In this document: piece by piece, positions 7,105 through 15,730 of the stretch
Layout: every line of letters begins with the position of its first letter
Position numbering within the stretch: position 1 is the first letter of the stretch
From: an uncultured Clostridia bacterium
GTDB taxonomy: Bacteria > Bacillota > Clostridia > Christensenellales > CAG-314
Assembly: GCA_947625115.1 (NCBI GenBank)
Contig: CANQND010000011.1
Span: 1-49,189 of the forward strand
DNA: 49,189 bases
Direction: 5' to 3'
Made by a program: the position numbers and the translations under genes
The notes under the pieces: model-generated
What the model was told of the DNA's origin: nothing
The model's database searches: none
What the model saw: the letters and a program-made list of their open reading frames with translations, nothing else

Positions 7105-8421
7105 CTATTTTTTGTATTTGTGGCAAAACACGCTGTGGGTGGGAGATATTTGTATCTCCTCGGGGTACTCGCCCTCGCAACAAGCGCAACGTTCGCCGCA
7201 ACGATCCTTGAACAGACATTCGTTGGGAATGTTGATAGGGTTAGGCACCACGCCGGGTATGCTGTACAGTTCGGCGTCGATACCCGTTTCAAAGGTGGGC
7301 TTAGCCTTTTGTATACCCTTGGTGTAGGGGTGCAAGGGATTGTCGAAGATTTCAAAAACGGTACCCTTTTCCACAATTTTGCCCGCGTACATAACCACAA
7401 CGTAGTCGCACGTTTCCGCGACGACGCCGAGGTCGTGCGTGATGAGCATAACGGACGCGTGACACTGTTGCTGTACTTCCTTTATCAGGTGAAGTATCTG
7501 ACTTTGAATGGTAACGTCCAACGCCGTGGTGGGTTCGTCCGCTATTATCAATTTGGGGTTGCCCACAAGCGCGATGGCTATCATAACGCGCTGACGCATT
7601 CCGCCCGAAAGTTGGTGAGGATAGTAGTTGACGATCGTTTCGGGCATAGGAATACCCACGCGCGAAAGCATTTCTATCGCCTTTTCGTGAGCTTCCTTTT
7701 TGGTAGCGAGCGGATTGATGAGATACACCACTTCCTCTATCTGATAACCCACGGTAAACACGGGGTTGAGGCTGGTCATCGGTTCCTGAAAGATCATCGA
7801 GATATCCTTGCCGCGAATACGGTACATATCGTCAGTAGGCATCTTGGCAATATCGTAGGTGACTTCCTGCATTTCGTAGAGAGGTATGCCGTCCTCCGAG
7901 CGCGCCTGCAACGGAACTTGCACGGGGTTGCCGTCTTTTCCCAAAACGGGCTTGCCCTTTTTGTTGAGTTTGTCGGTGGTTACGGTGTTGCCCTCTTCGT
8001 CCTTTACGTAAATCGGTATACGCTTGCCCTTGCCGTCCAACACAAAGTCGCGCGTGGCAAAGCGGATTTCGCCGTCCGTCACCTGTCCCTGCGGAGCTTG
8101 CACAAGTTGCATAATGGACAAGCTCGTAACGCTTTTGCCGCAACCCGATTCGCCCACCAAACCCACAATGGAGTTTTTCGGTACAGAGAAAGATACTCCG
8201 TTTACCGCCTTGGATACGCCGCTGTCGGTAAAGAAATAGGTGTGAAGATTTTCCACTTCGAGAATGTTGTTTTCGTCTTTGAGTTGAGTCGTGAAGTACT
8301 CGGGCGAAACTTTTTTGCGTTTTGCCTTTTCGTACTTCTTCATTGCGGCAAGGTTACTGCGTTGAATTGCCCTGCTCTCTTTCAAACTCAAAAAATCGGA
8401 ATTTTTGTTTTTCGTTTTCAC
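7105..8421 (-). CDS. oppD: Oligopeptide ABC transporter ATPase (OppD-like) with large insert
   Basis: This 438-residue ATPase partners OppF. It has Walker A GESGCGKS (90-97), Q-loop MIFQEPMTSLNP, signature LSGGMRQRV, Walker B LIIADEPTTALD and switch THD, then the OppD/F cysteine cluster (CLFKDRCGERCACCE). Two departures are visible. A basic extension of about 50 residues precedes the ATPase fold. About 65-70 extra residues, rich in Lys/Gly/Asp, sit between Walker A and the Q-loop at roughly 115-205, where the family has a short beta segment. The start codon is GTG (8419-8421), with AAAGGT upstream. It lies 84 bases after oppC, separated by a hairpin-forming palindrome, and is followed by oppF. 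Confidence 0.92.
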   Translation of the reverse strand: MKTKNKNSDFLSLKESRAIQRSNLAAMKKYEKAKRKKVSPEYFTTQLKDENNILEVENLHTYFFTDSGVSKAVNGVSFSVPKNSIVGLVGESGCGKSVTSLSIMQLVQAPQGQVTDGEIRFATRDFVLDGKGKRIPIYVKDEEGNTVTTDKLNKKGKPVLGKDGNPVQVPLQARSEDGIPLYEMQEVTYDIAKMPTDDMYRIRGKDISMIFQEPMTSLNPVFTVGYQIEEVVYLINPLATKKEAHEKAIEMLSRVGIPMPETIVNYYPHQLSGGMRQRVMIAIALVGNPKLIIADEPTTALDVTIQSQILHLIKEVQQQCHASVMLITHDLGVVAETCDYVVVMYAGKIVEKGTVFEIFDNPLHPYTKGIQKAKPTFETGIDAELYSIPGVVPNPINIPNECLFKDRCGERCACCEGEYPEEIQISPTHSVFCHKYKK

Positions 8422-8437
8422 TGTGTTACCTTTTGTT

Positions 8438-8475
8438 CATATGCGCATTTGCACATATGCGCTACTGCGCATATC
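8438..8475. repeat. Palindromic element in the oppC-oppD gap
   Basis: ATATGCGC (8455-8462) and GCGCATAT (8467-8474) form an 8-bp stem with a 4-nt loop; a further CATATGCGC copy begins at 8438. The 11-mer TGCACATATGC (8450-8460) also occurs at 2606-2616. In the mRNA it could act as a processing or stabilising hairpin between oppC and oppD. Confidence 0.45.
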
Positions 8476-8505
8476 GGCACAAAATGCAAAATGGGGTCAA
8501 AATTT

Positions 8506-9633
8506 TTACTTTCTCGCTTTGGGGTCCATTGCGTCCCTCAAACCATCTCCGACAAAGTTGAAGCCCAACACCGCAATCACTATCAACAAACCTGCGGGTA
8601 TCCACAAGTTGGGATAGTAGGACATCGTTATCGGGTCGGTAGAGGAACTGATCATTGTACCCCACGCCGCATACGGAATGGGAATACCCAAACCGAGATA
8701 GCTCAACGTTGCCTCGTACAAAATGATTCCGCCCAAACCCAACGTCATCGAAACAATGAGTTGCGGCATTATGTTGGGGACAAGGTGTACAAATATGCGC
8801 CGCCAAGTAGGTATGCCCATAACTTCGCACGCGACGATGTACTCCTGTTCGCGCAGGTACAGTATCTGACCGCGCACCATACGCGCCGTGCCGCTCCAAC
8901 CGAAAACGGTAAGAATTATCATAAGATAGTAGATACGCGCCTGCCCCGGTACGCCCCAGCTGTCGATAACGACGGAGGCTATCAACAGTAGCGGCAAAGT
9001 GGGAATACAGTTAAGTATATCCACGATACGCATAAGTATCTGATCCACCCAACCGCCGAAGTAGCCCGAAATGCCTCCGAGTATCACGCCGATAAGCGTT
9101 TCCAAAATTACTACCACAAATCCGAGCGTCAACGAAACTCTTCCGCCGTACATAAGGCGGGCAAATACGTCCATACCTCTTTCGTCCGTGCCGAGCAGGT
9201 GTTGAGCCGACGGCGCGGCTTTAATGTTGATACCGTTCACTCTGTCCACAAATTGGTACGCCGTAACTTCTTCTCCGTTGACGGTTTGAGTTATGTCGTA
9301 GCCCTCGCGAGTTATCGCGGGAGTACGGTCTACGTCCACTTCGCCCCAATTGTAGCCGAACAAGCGGCATATGGGCGGACCCAAAAAGGCGAATACAAAC
9401 AGGGCGATAATCATTACCAAGCCCACAACAGACAGGCTCGAACGGAAAAACCGTTTCAACACCATACGCGCGGGAGTCAATTCCTTGTAGTAGACCTTTT
9501 GTTCCACGTCCTCGTCGTTCAGTTGAACAAGCGCGTCGTTTGTTGTGGGAGTGGGTTGATCGTCGAGAACCTGTTGAGCCGAAACGTCGTTAGTTACGGA
9601 AGTATTGTTTTGTTGTTCGTTAAATTCGTCCAT
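8506..9633 (-). CDS. oppC: Oligopeptide ABC transporter permease (OppC-like)
   Basis: This 375-residue inner-membrane permease forms half of the peptide channel. It has the OppC architecture: a cytoplasmic N-terminus, one helix (near 70-95), an extracytoplasmic loop, then the transmembrane core with the permease signature around residue 270 (REQEYIVACEVMGIPTWRRI) that contacts the ATPases. The block HLLGTDERGMDVFARLMYG is typical of OppC/DppC. It is longer than the usual 290-310 residues, with a Gln/Asn/Asp-rich N-terminal tail of about 50 residues and an extra loop between helix 1 and the HLLGTD block. GAGGAGG lies eight bases before ATG 9633. It follows oppB by 13 bases, so both are co-translated. 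Confidence 0.93.
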   Translation of the reverse strand: MDEFNEQQNNTSVTNDVSAQQVLDDQPTPTTNDALVQLNDEDVEQKVYYKELTPARMVLKRFFRSSLSVVGLVMIIALFVFAFLGPPICRLFGYNWGEVDVDRTPAITREGYDITQTVNGEEVTAYQFVDRVNGINIKAAPSAQHLLGTDERGMDVFARLMYGGRVSLTLGFVVVILETLIGVILGGISGYFGGWVDQILMRIVDILNCIPTLPLLLIASVVIDSWGVPGQARIYYLMIILTVFGWSGTARMVRGQILYLREQEYIVACEVMGIPTWRRIFVHLVPNIMPQLIVSMTLGLGGIILYEATLSYLGLGIPIPYAAWGTMISSSTDPITMSYYPNLWIPAGLLIVIAVLGFNFVGDGLRDAMDPKARK

Positions 9634-9646
9634 AACAGTACCTCCT

Positions 9647-11320
9647 CTACTTTGTAAGTTTTACGCGCGGGTCAACCACGGCGTACATTATATCGGACAG
9701 TAACGTACCGATAACGGTCAATACCGCAAGGAACATATTGTAGCCCATAATGAGGGGCAAATCTCCTTGCGTAAGCGATTTGTAGGCGATACGACCTATT
9801 CCGTCGATAGCGAACACTTCCTCGGTGATCATTGCGCCGCCGAACAAGCTGGGCAAGATACCCGCCATCATCGTCATCAACGGGATAAGCGTGTTGCGGA
9901 AAGCGTGTACGTACACAACTCTCTTTTCCGAAAGTCCCTTTGCGCGCGCGGTACGAATGTAGTCGCTGTTGAGAACTTCCAACATATTGGTACGCGTGTA
10001 GCGCATAAGGCTGCCGATACTAAGCACAACCATAACCACCATCGGCAACACCAAGTGCCAAGCCATATCGCCAAGACGGACGATACCCGTGGCACTGCTT
10101 CCGCCGCTTACCAAGCCCATTGTGGGGAACCACCCCAACGTGCTGGAAAACACTTTTATCAACAACGCCGCAAAGAAGAAGCTCGGGAAAGATATACCTA
10201 TCATTGTGATAAAGGTAACTATGTAGTCGCGAGCGGAATATTGGTGAGTCGCGCTTGTGATACCGAGCGGAATGGAGATGATAAACTCAAATATCAACGC
10301 GATAAAGGATATTATGAAAGATATCCACATATGGTCGGCGATAACCGTCGTGACGGGCTTTTCGTGAGTGAAAGAACGTCCGAAGTTGCCGCGCATCATA
10401 TTCCACAGCCAATTGAAGTAGCCGTTGAACACAGCGGAAGTTTTTTCGCCGAATGTTGCAACGTGGTAGTCGATGGTTTCGGTGCTGACGCCGCCCAAAG
10501 TCAACTCGTAAATGCCGTTTTTGTTTTCGTCGTAGTCGTCCACGCGGTAAATGCCCGATTGTATCAGTTTGTTGATACCTGCCCTTTCCGTCACGGAGTA
10601 CGTGCCGTCGTTCAGGGACAAGCACAACTTGCCGTCGGAAGTTTCCCAATCGCCGCGAACAAATTGATTGACGTCGGAATTGCCTTTCAAAACGTTTTGA
10701 TAGGCTTCGTCGCTGACGGTCTTGCGGAACATCTGATTGGCGTAGCTGTTGCCCGAGCTTACCGAGAAGATAAGCACGTTTTCGCCCGAGCCGCTCAAAC
10801 CGTAACTGAGAGTTCCCGCAATGCCGTTGAAGTTCAACTCAATCGCGCCGTTGCGCACCGCCGCCGTAAAGTCGCCGTTGAGCGTAACGGCGTCTTTTTC
10901 GTTGCGCTTGTAGATGGAGTAGTTGCCCGTGGAGTTGTCGTCGTTACGTGCGATCGTAAGCTGCCAAAGGTTGTCGTCGGTGTAGAAGTTGCCGCAGTAC
11001 AGCTCGTGCGCAAACATATTGCCCGAAGCCACGCGGTCGTAATCGACGGACTTGATATTTTTGATAAATTTCAAGCCGCTCATATCGCTGTTTTCTTCAT
11101 CAACGGTAAGCGTCAAGATGCCGTCGGGCATATACAGCCCGGCGTCTTTCTTGAATTGGTCTACCTGTTCTTGGGTGATAGTGCCGCTTTTCAACTGTTC
11201 GGCGTACTTGGTTTCCATATAGTCGGCAGGCATTAAGCGCACCAACGTGTAGATGATAAGCGACACGCCCAAAAGTATGATGATAGAAAGAAATATTCTT
11301 TTTACAATGTATTTTATCAT
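9647..11320 (-). CDS. oppB: Oligopeptide ABC transporter permease (OppB-like) with large ectodomain
   Basis: This 557-residue permease pairs with OppC. The first helix (9-29, FLSIIILLGVSLIIYTLVRL) and the C-terminal core are classic OppB: YFNWLWNMMRGNFGRSF, five more helices, and the ATPase-contact segment (LNSDYIRTARAKGLSEKRVV). Ordinary OppB has about 305-320 residues. Here about 235 residues (roughly 60-300) are inserted after helix 1, on the extracytoplasmic side by topology. The insert is polar, rich in Asn/Asp/Gly/Ser/Tyr and beta-like, with LTVDEEN, LNGDFTAAV and GIYRVDDYDENKNGIYELTL blocks. No known domain is recognised. The ATG at 11320 has only AAAGGGA upstream. The insert could dock OppA or substrate. 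Confidence 0.93.
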   Translation of the reverse strand: MIKYIVKRIFLSIIILLGVSLIIYTLVRLMPADYMETKYAEQLKSGTITQEQVDQFKKDAGLYMPDGILTLTVDEENSDMSGLKFIKNIKSVDYDRVASGNMFAHELYCGNFYTDDNLWQLTIARNDDNSTGNYSIYKRNEKDAVTLNGDFTAAVRNGAIELNFNGIAGTLSYGLSGSGENVLIFSVSSGNSYANQMFRKTVSDEAYQNVLKGNSDVNQFVRGDWETSDGKLCLSLNDGTYSVTERAGINKLIQSGIYRVDDYDENKNGIYELTLGGVSTETIDYHVATFGEKTSAVFNGYFNWLWNMMRGNFGRSFTHEKPVTTVIADHMWISFIISFIALIFEFIISIPLGITSATHQYSARDYIVTFITMIGISFPSFFFAALLIKVFSSTLGWFPTMGLVSGGSSATGIVRLGDMAWHLVLPMVVMVVLSIGSLMRYTRTNMLEVLNSDYIRTARAKGLSEKRVVYVHAFRNTLIPLMTMMAGILPSLFGGAMITEEVFAIDGIGRIAYKSLTQGDLPLIMGYNMFLAVLTVIGTLLSDIMYAVVDPRVKLTK

Positions 11321-11357
11321 ACTGCGTTCCCTTTGATTTTTCTGTCGGGAGTAGTTG

Positions 11358-11377
11358 TTTGCAAATTTCTTTGCAAA
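11358..11377 (-). promoter_or_regulatory. Hairpin between oppA and oppB
   Basis: Two copies of the self-complementary octamer TTTGCAAA flank a TTTC spacer, giving an 8-bp stem with a 4-nt loop. There is no T-run, so it is not a simple terminator. It could stabilise the 3' end of oppA mRNA and allow more OppA than permease, as known for other binding-protein operons. Confidence 0.45.
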
Positions 11378-11389
11378 GGAGTTACATTA

Positions 11390-13963
11390 TCAGCCGTTTA
11401 CAAAGCTCACTTCCCAAAGCCTGTTGAGCAAGCCGTTGAACGGAGTTAGATCCGCTTGCGGAGTCATTGTGCTTTCGTCGAGAATGTTCTTGTTGTAAGC
11501 GTACATATCCATACGTTGGTAGGTGGGCAGTTCCACTGCCAATTGCATTACCAAATCAAGACATTCTTTGTAGATGGGCTTGCGCGCTTTCGGTTCAAGC
11601 ACTTCGCGCGCTTCGTCTATCTTTTGGGAAAGTTCTTCGACTGTTGCCACTTCACGGTAGTATTTGTTACCCGCATTGAGTCTTATTGCGCGGTAACCCC
11701 AGTTGGCTGTTGCGCCCGCCATAGAGTCGCGGTGGTAAACTTGGTACATATCGGGGTCTACGCCGCCGCCCCAAGCTGCCGCCCAAACGGTGAGGTCGCC
11801 CGTGTTGAGCTTTTTGAGAGCGTTAATGTCTTTTTTAACTTCGATTTTGAAACCGTGTTCATTCAATATCTCTGCCGCGCGGAACATTGCGTTGTACGCA
11901 GGGTGATCCTCGCTGTCGCCCGCAATGGTAAAGGTGTATTCAAGCTTGTCGCCGCTGTTGGAGTTGCTGTACGCTTCGCCCGCGGTTGTCGGATAGTACT
12001 GCGCTTCCGCCACCAATTGGTCGATTATTTCTCCTGTCGGGTCAAATTCGTAGTACTGTCCCTCATCGTCCGTACCGCCCTCACTTGCGGGTCCGTCGGG
12101 ATATGCCCAAGAAGCACGCGACATAGAACGGTTGATAGCTTGGGCGTAAATGCCGTAGTAGTCCAAGCAGTCCTGCGTGTTAATGGCGTGCATAATAGCT
12201 TGACGAATTTCCAAAGAGGGAACTTTTTCGGCGTTGATACCGATGTAGCCGTAACCGTTGGTAAGTACGTTCTTGTAGGTGAAACCGTCGCCCCTTCTGC
12301 CGTCTACGCGGTCGATACTTGCCTGTTTGCAGTTGGGTTCCGCAAAGTGAATGTCGCCGTTAAACAAGCTGTCCAACATCATATTTGCGGTTACAACTTG
12401 GTAGTTGACGTACTTTATCTTGGCGGGTCCGAGCATAAAGTACTCGTTACGTTCGTAGTGTACAACGTTGTTGGCGCGGAACGTGTCGGGAGTGGGAGTG
12501 CCTTTTCCGTCTACCGTAGTAGCCTTGTAGGGACCTGCGCCCATAGGCAAACCGATCCTGTCGGGGTTCTTGACGAAATCGTTCATAAAGTCGATGTCGC
12601 TGAACTTTACGCCGAAGTTATCCACAAAGTTGAAATCCTTGTAGTAGTCGGGGTCGGAATAGTAGTACATCGGCGCAACTGTGAAAGCAAAGTTCCAGAT
12701 AGCTTTGGGGTCTACGCCGTTGATTTCGATTTGCAACACTTCGTTGCCGTCCGTAACGGTACCGTCGGAAGCGTAGGTGGGCTTGCCGTAGGTTTTGCCG
12801 TTGACAACCACGCTGGAACCGTCGTCCTTGTTGGGGAACGTGATACCGCTGACGTTGGTGTAGCTGATACCGCTTTCGTCGAAGTATTCTTTCATTGCTT
12901 TTGCGGTAAACTCGTCGAGCAATCTTTGAGTGACTGTGGAGCCTGCCGCAACTGCGCCGACGTTGTTGGTAGCCGTTTGCTTTGCCACGTACATATCGTA
13001 AACCAACTGAACGGCTTGCTCTTTGCTGTCGTGACGGTGATCGACAACCGCGCCGAAATCTATACGCTTATTTTCGTTATCCCAATTGATCAAACCCTCT
13101 GTGTAGAAGAACGCATCCGCAGGGGTATCGAGGTGCATTCTGCCGTTATCGAAAGTGATATCGGCAGGGTCGCCCGCAGCGTTGTAGTCGGAGTTGAGTT
13201 GTTCCAAAAACAGCTCTTTTACGTAGTCGTAGTCCTCAACAAGATGGAAATATGCCGAGTAGTCGTCAGGTCCTTCTTCGTCCCAATCGTGATATTTGTT
13301 CTGCTCTTCTTGCAACGCGGCTCTCATTTCGGCGTCGGTGACCGTTTTGTTTTTGAAGTCTTTTTTGAAGAGTTGGTTGATTGTGCCGACAAACTTTTCA
13401 ATGATACGGTCTTGCGCCTTATTGACGAACTGCTCGTTGAAGTGTTCCTGTCCGCTTGTGTCGGGTTGCTGAGTGCGGTACTCTGCAAGTCCCTTTATGT
13501 CGGTAGAATAAACCGTGGAACTGCCCGTGTAGGCGGGATCGAGGTAAACGTACAAATTGAACAGAACGTCTTTCATTGTGAGCGGCGAACCGTTGCTGAA
13601 TTTGAGATTGTTTTTAAGCACAAATTTGTAGGTTGTACTCCATGTTTCCTTGTCGTCGGGGTTCGGCTTGGAAACGTCCTCGGAGTAGTCCAACACAACG
13701 CACGGTTCGTCTGCGCCGAAAGCGACGTTACCATCCTTGTCGGAGGAAAGCATACTTACCTGCGTCATACTGATGATGGAGCCGTCTGTCGCCGACGAAC
13801 TGAAAAACGGGTTGAACACGCCGTCCAATTCGCCTATGGACAAAACAAGACGGGTGTTTTCGTTGTCGAGTTTGGTCTTGTTGCAAGCGGCAAGCGTAGC
13901 AAAGGACATTCCCAACATAACCGCTGCCAACAAAACAATTGCGATCTTTTTGAATTTTTTCAT
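11390..13963 (-). CDS. oppA: Oligopeptide-binding lipoprotein (OppA-like, SBP family 5)
   Basis: This 857-residue lipoprotein captures peptides outside the membrane and delivers them to OppBC. The signal peptide ends in the lipobox LAAC with Cys27 as the lipidation site. Family-5 binding-protein features include LKNNLKFSNGSPLTMKDVLF (the WHDG/PLTAxDV-like region), NLYVYLDP, DSLFNGDIHFAEPN and IRQAIMHAINTQDCLDYYGI. Usual OppA proteins have about 530-600 residues. The extra length lies mainly in residues 150-430, an Asp/Asn/Tyr-rich region that separates the N-terminal lobe elements. It is encoded directly upstream of oppB and downstream of two small lipoproteins. Substrate range cannot be read from sequence, but a large pocket or docking domain is likely. 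Confidence 0.93.
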   Translation of the reverse strand: MKKFKKIAIVLLAAVMLGMSFATLAACNKTKLDNENTRLVLSIGELDGVFNPFFSSSATDGSIISMTQVSMLSSDKDGNVAFGADEPCVVLDYSEDVSKPNPDDKETWSTTYKFVLKNNLKFSNGSPLTMKDVLFNLYVYLDPAYTGSSTVYSTDIKGLAEYRTQQPDTSGQEHFNEQFVNKAQDRIIEKFVGTINQLFKKDFKNKTVTDAEMRAALQEEQNKYHDWDEEGPDDYSAYFHLVEDYDYVKELFLEQLNSDYNAAGDPADITFDNGRMHLDTPADAFFYTEGLINWDNENKRIDFGAVVDHRHDSKEQAVQLVYDMYVAKQTATNNVGAVAAGSTVTQRLLDEFTAKAMKEYFDESGISYTNVSGITFPNKDDGSSVVVNGKTYGKPTYASDGTVTDGNEVLQIEINGVDPKAIWNFAFTVAPMYYYSDPDYYKDFNFVDNFGVKFSDIDFMNDFVKNPDRIGLPMGAGPYKATTVDGKGTPTPDTFRANNVVHYERNEYFMLGPAKIKYVNYQVVTANMMLDSLFNGDIHFAEPNCKQASIDRVDGRRGDGFTYKNVLTNGYGYIGINAEKVPSLEIRQAIMHAINTQDCLDYYGIYAQAINRSMSRASWAYPDGPASEGGTDDEGQYYEFDPTGEIIDQLVAEAQYYPTTAGEAYSNSNSGDKLEYTFTIAGDSEDHPAYNAMFRAAEILNEHGFKIEVKKDINALKKLNTGDLTVWAAAWGGGVDPDMYQVYHRDSMAGATANWGYRAIRLNAGNKYYREVATVEELSQKIDEAREVLEPKARKPIYKECLDLVMQLAVELPTYQRMDMYAYNKNILDESTMTPQADLTPFNGLLNRLWEVSFVNG

Positions 13964-13998
13964 AGTAGTTCTCCTTAGGTTTACCGATTTTGTTCAAA

Positions 13999-15126
13999 TC
14001 AGTCTTGTACGGGGGTTATTTCCGCGCTGAAATCTTGCACCGTTACCTTGCTTTCGTCGTAGTCGTCAAAGCTCAGGCGGGCAAATTGTTCCCGTATAGA
14101 TTGGTTATCTGTTTCTATTTTAGACTTACCGAGATTGTTCACAAACGTGCCGTAGACGTGTACGTTTTGAATTGCAGCCCCGTTTTGAACGGATTGCGCC
14201 AAACCTGCTATTCTCAATTCGTCGCTTTCGCGTGAGTCCTCCAAAACAAAGCGTACGTTTTCAAACGTGACGTTCCTTATCGACGCTTTTGCTCCGAGCG
14301 TACCGAAAATGGAATATCTCAACGTGTAGGTAGGCAACGGGTTTGCAATGGGAACGGTAAAGTTCTTTATCTTGAAGTTGTTGCCCTCCAAAGCCTTGTT
14401 GAAAGAGGAATAGTACAGCTCGTTGCCGCCGCAATCGATGTCGTTCATTAGCCAAACGCCGTCCGTCGAACTCATTGCCGATCTCAACTCGTCGTAGTTG
14501 GTAACAAAACGCCACAAACCCTCGGTAGAATCAACGTACACTTTCACCTCGGTGCTTTGCTCGCCGCCCGGGTGAACAAAGTTGTCGTCCCAAGGTTGAT
14601 TGAGAGTTTCGTCGGAATAGTAGCCGCCGAGGAACGTCCTTTGATAATCGCGCACTTTGTCGCAGTAATTGCTCCTGTCATCGAATTTGTCGCCTTGCTC
14701 CACTCTGTAAGAACCGAGCAGAACGGGTTCTTGTCCCTCTACCGCCATATACACGCCGTAGGTGTAACGAATATCGGGGACCCATTTGGCGTAGAGCGTA
14801 AGGTCGTGCGTGACGCGGTCTTTTTGGAAATCCCACTCGTCGGTACAGCCCTCGTCCTTGAACCACCCCTCGAAAACGTAGTTGCTACGGTAAAAAGAGT
14901 AGTTTTGATAGGAACTGACGTCTATTACGTACGAACCGGGGTCGTAGGCGTGTTTTATGCTACCCGTAAAATTGGTAGAAGCCGCCAACGTACCGCCGTT
15001 AAACTGAAACGTAACGATAACCTTGCCCGAGAGATCTCTTCCCCTTTGTCCGCACGCGCCCAAGAGCGTCAACGAGAGCAACAGGACGAGAATCACTGCA
15101 AGTGCCATTTGTTTTTTGGTTTTCAT
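13999..15126 (-). CDS. Lipoprotein with Listeria-Bacteroides repeat domain
   Basis: This 375-residue surface lipoprotein has a signal peptide with lipobox LLGAC (Cys25). Residues 35-115 form a Listeria-Bacteroides repeat (InlB B-repeat-like beta-grasp) with the hallmarks VTFQFNGGTL and YVFEGWF...LTLYAKW; a second degenerate copy may follow at 118-195. Residues 205-330 resemble a short right-handed beta-helix (GLWRFVTNYDELRSAM, LMNDIDCGGNELY, NNFKIKNFTV, SIRNVTFENVRF, AIQNVHVYG), as in GLUG/pectate-lyase-like folds. It lies 35 bases upstream of oppA in the same operon. No enzyme motif is seen. A binding or tethering role beside the protease and transporter is inferred. Confidence 0.85.
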   Translation of the reverse strand: MKTKKQMALAVILVLLLSLTLLGACGQRGRDLSGKVIVTFQFNGGTLAASTNFTGSIKHAYDPGSYVIDVSSYQNYSFYRSNYVFEGWFKDEGCTDEWDFQKDRVTHDLTLYAKWVPDIRYTYGVYMAVEGQEPVLLGSYRVEQGDKFDDRSNYCDKVRDYQRTFLGGYYSDETLNQPWDDNFVHPGGEQSTEVKVYVDSTEGLWRFVTNYDELRSAMSSTDGVWLMNDIDCGGNELYYSSFNKALEGNNFKIKNFTVPIANPLPTYTLRYSIFGTLGAKASIRNVTFENVRFVLEDSRESDELRIAGLAQSVQNGAAIQNVHVYGTFVNNLGKSKIETDNQSIREQFARLSFDDYDESKVTVQDFSAEITPVQD

Positions 15127-15163
15127 TGTTTTTTCCTTGTTGTTTATTTACGTCGAAAATTGC

Positions 15164-15730
15164 TTAGCGAACGATTGTCAAAATGATAGCCACGTCGGAA
15201 TTTTCAAACTCGTAGCTTATCGTTACTTCCGCAAGCAACTTTTTCTCCACCTTGAAAGAAACGGTCAGATTTTCACAATAGAAACTGACGTTGCTAAGCC
15301 CCAAAACGGTAAACTCGTTGCCCTGCGCCACTGTGAGGGTGAGCAAACCTTTTTGCGAGTTTATTGCCGAAAACAGCGATTCGTCGTCCAATTTGAGATT
15401 GGGAGCAAACTCGGCAAAAGCCACCGTGCCTTGACTTTCGGGAGAGTACGTGTAGGGTTCGTCGCTGTCGGAATTGAGGTCGTTGAGCGTTTTTTCCGTC
15501 TGCGTCCAAGCGTAACCGCTACCCGACTTGGTGTAGGTGCGCACTCTTTCGTATTGAAGCACGTTGCCGTTTCCGCCCGTGATACGAATGGTTTGTTGTA
15601 CCTTGTCGGAGGAGGCGAGCTGCGGATACAGCTCGTTTGCCTCGCCGAACTTTACCTTGCACCCCGCGCAAAGCGTCAACACGAGCGCGAGCGCGGCGGC
15701 AATCAAAACTATAAAAAGTTTCTTTTTCAT
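15164..15730 (-). CDS. Small lipoprotein of unknown function
   Basis: This 188-residue protein has a signal peptide and a lipobox-like LCAGC with Cys24. The mature part is polar and beta-rich, with no recognised domain. The ATG (15728-15730) overlaps the TGA of the subtilase gene (15730-15732); an in-frame GTG at 15733 is an alternative. AGGAGG at 15740-15745 serves either start, at nine or six bases. The overlap makes translation coupled to the protease. Two features of the mature part are TQTEKTLNDLNSDSDEPYTY and a C-terminal VEKKLLAEVTISYEFENSD strand region. A chaperone, propeptide-like or inhibitor role for the neighbouring protease is possible but unsupported. Confidence 0.82.
   Translation of the reverse strand: MKKKLFIVLIAAALALVLTLCAGCKVKFGEANELYPQLASSDKVQQTIRITGGNGNVLQYERVRTYTKSGSGYAWTQTEKTLNDLNSDSDEPYTYSPESQGTVAFAEFAPNLKLDDESLFSAINSQKGLLTLTVAQGNEFTVLGLSNVSFYCENLTVSFKVEKKLLAEVTISYEFENSDVAIILTIVR

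Noticed and set aside
7066-8991. 641-codon plus-strand frame opposite oppD/oppC
   Set aside because: It is the antisense shadow of two well-supported ABC transporter genes and has no ribosome binding site or protein-like composition.
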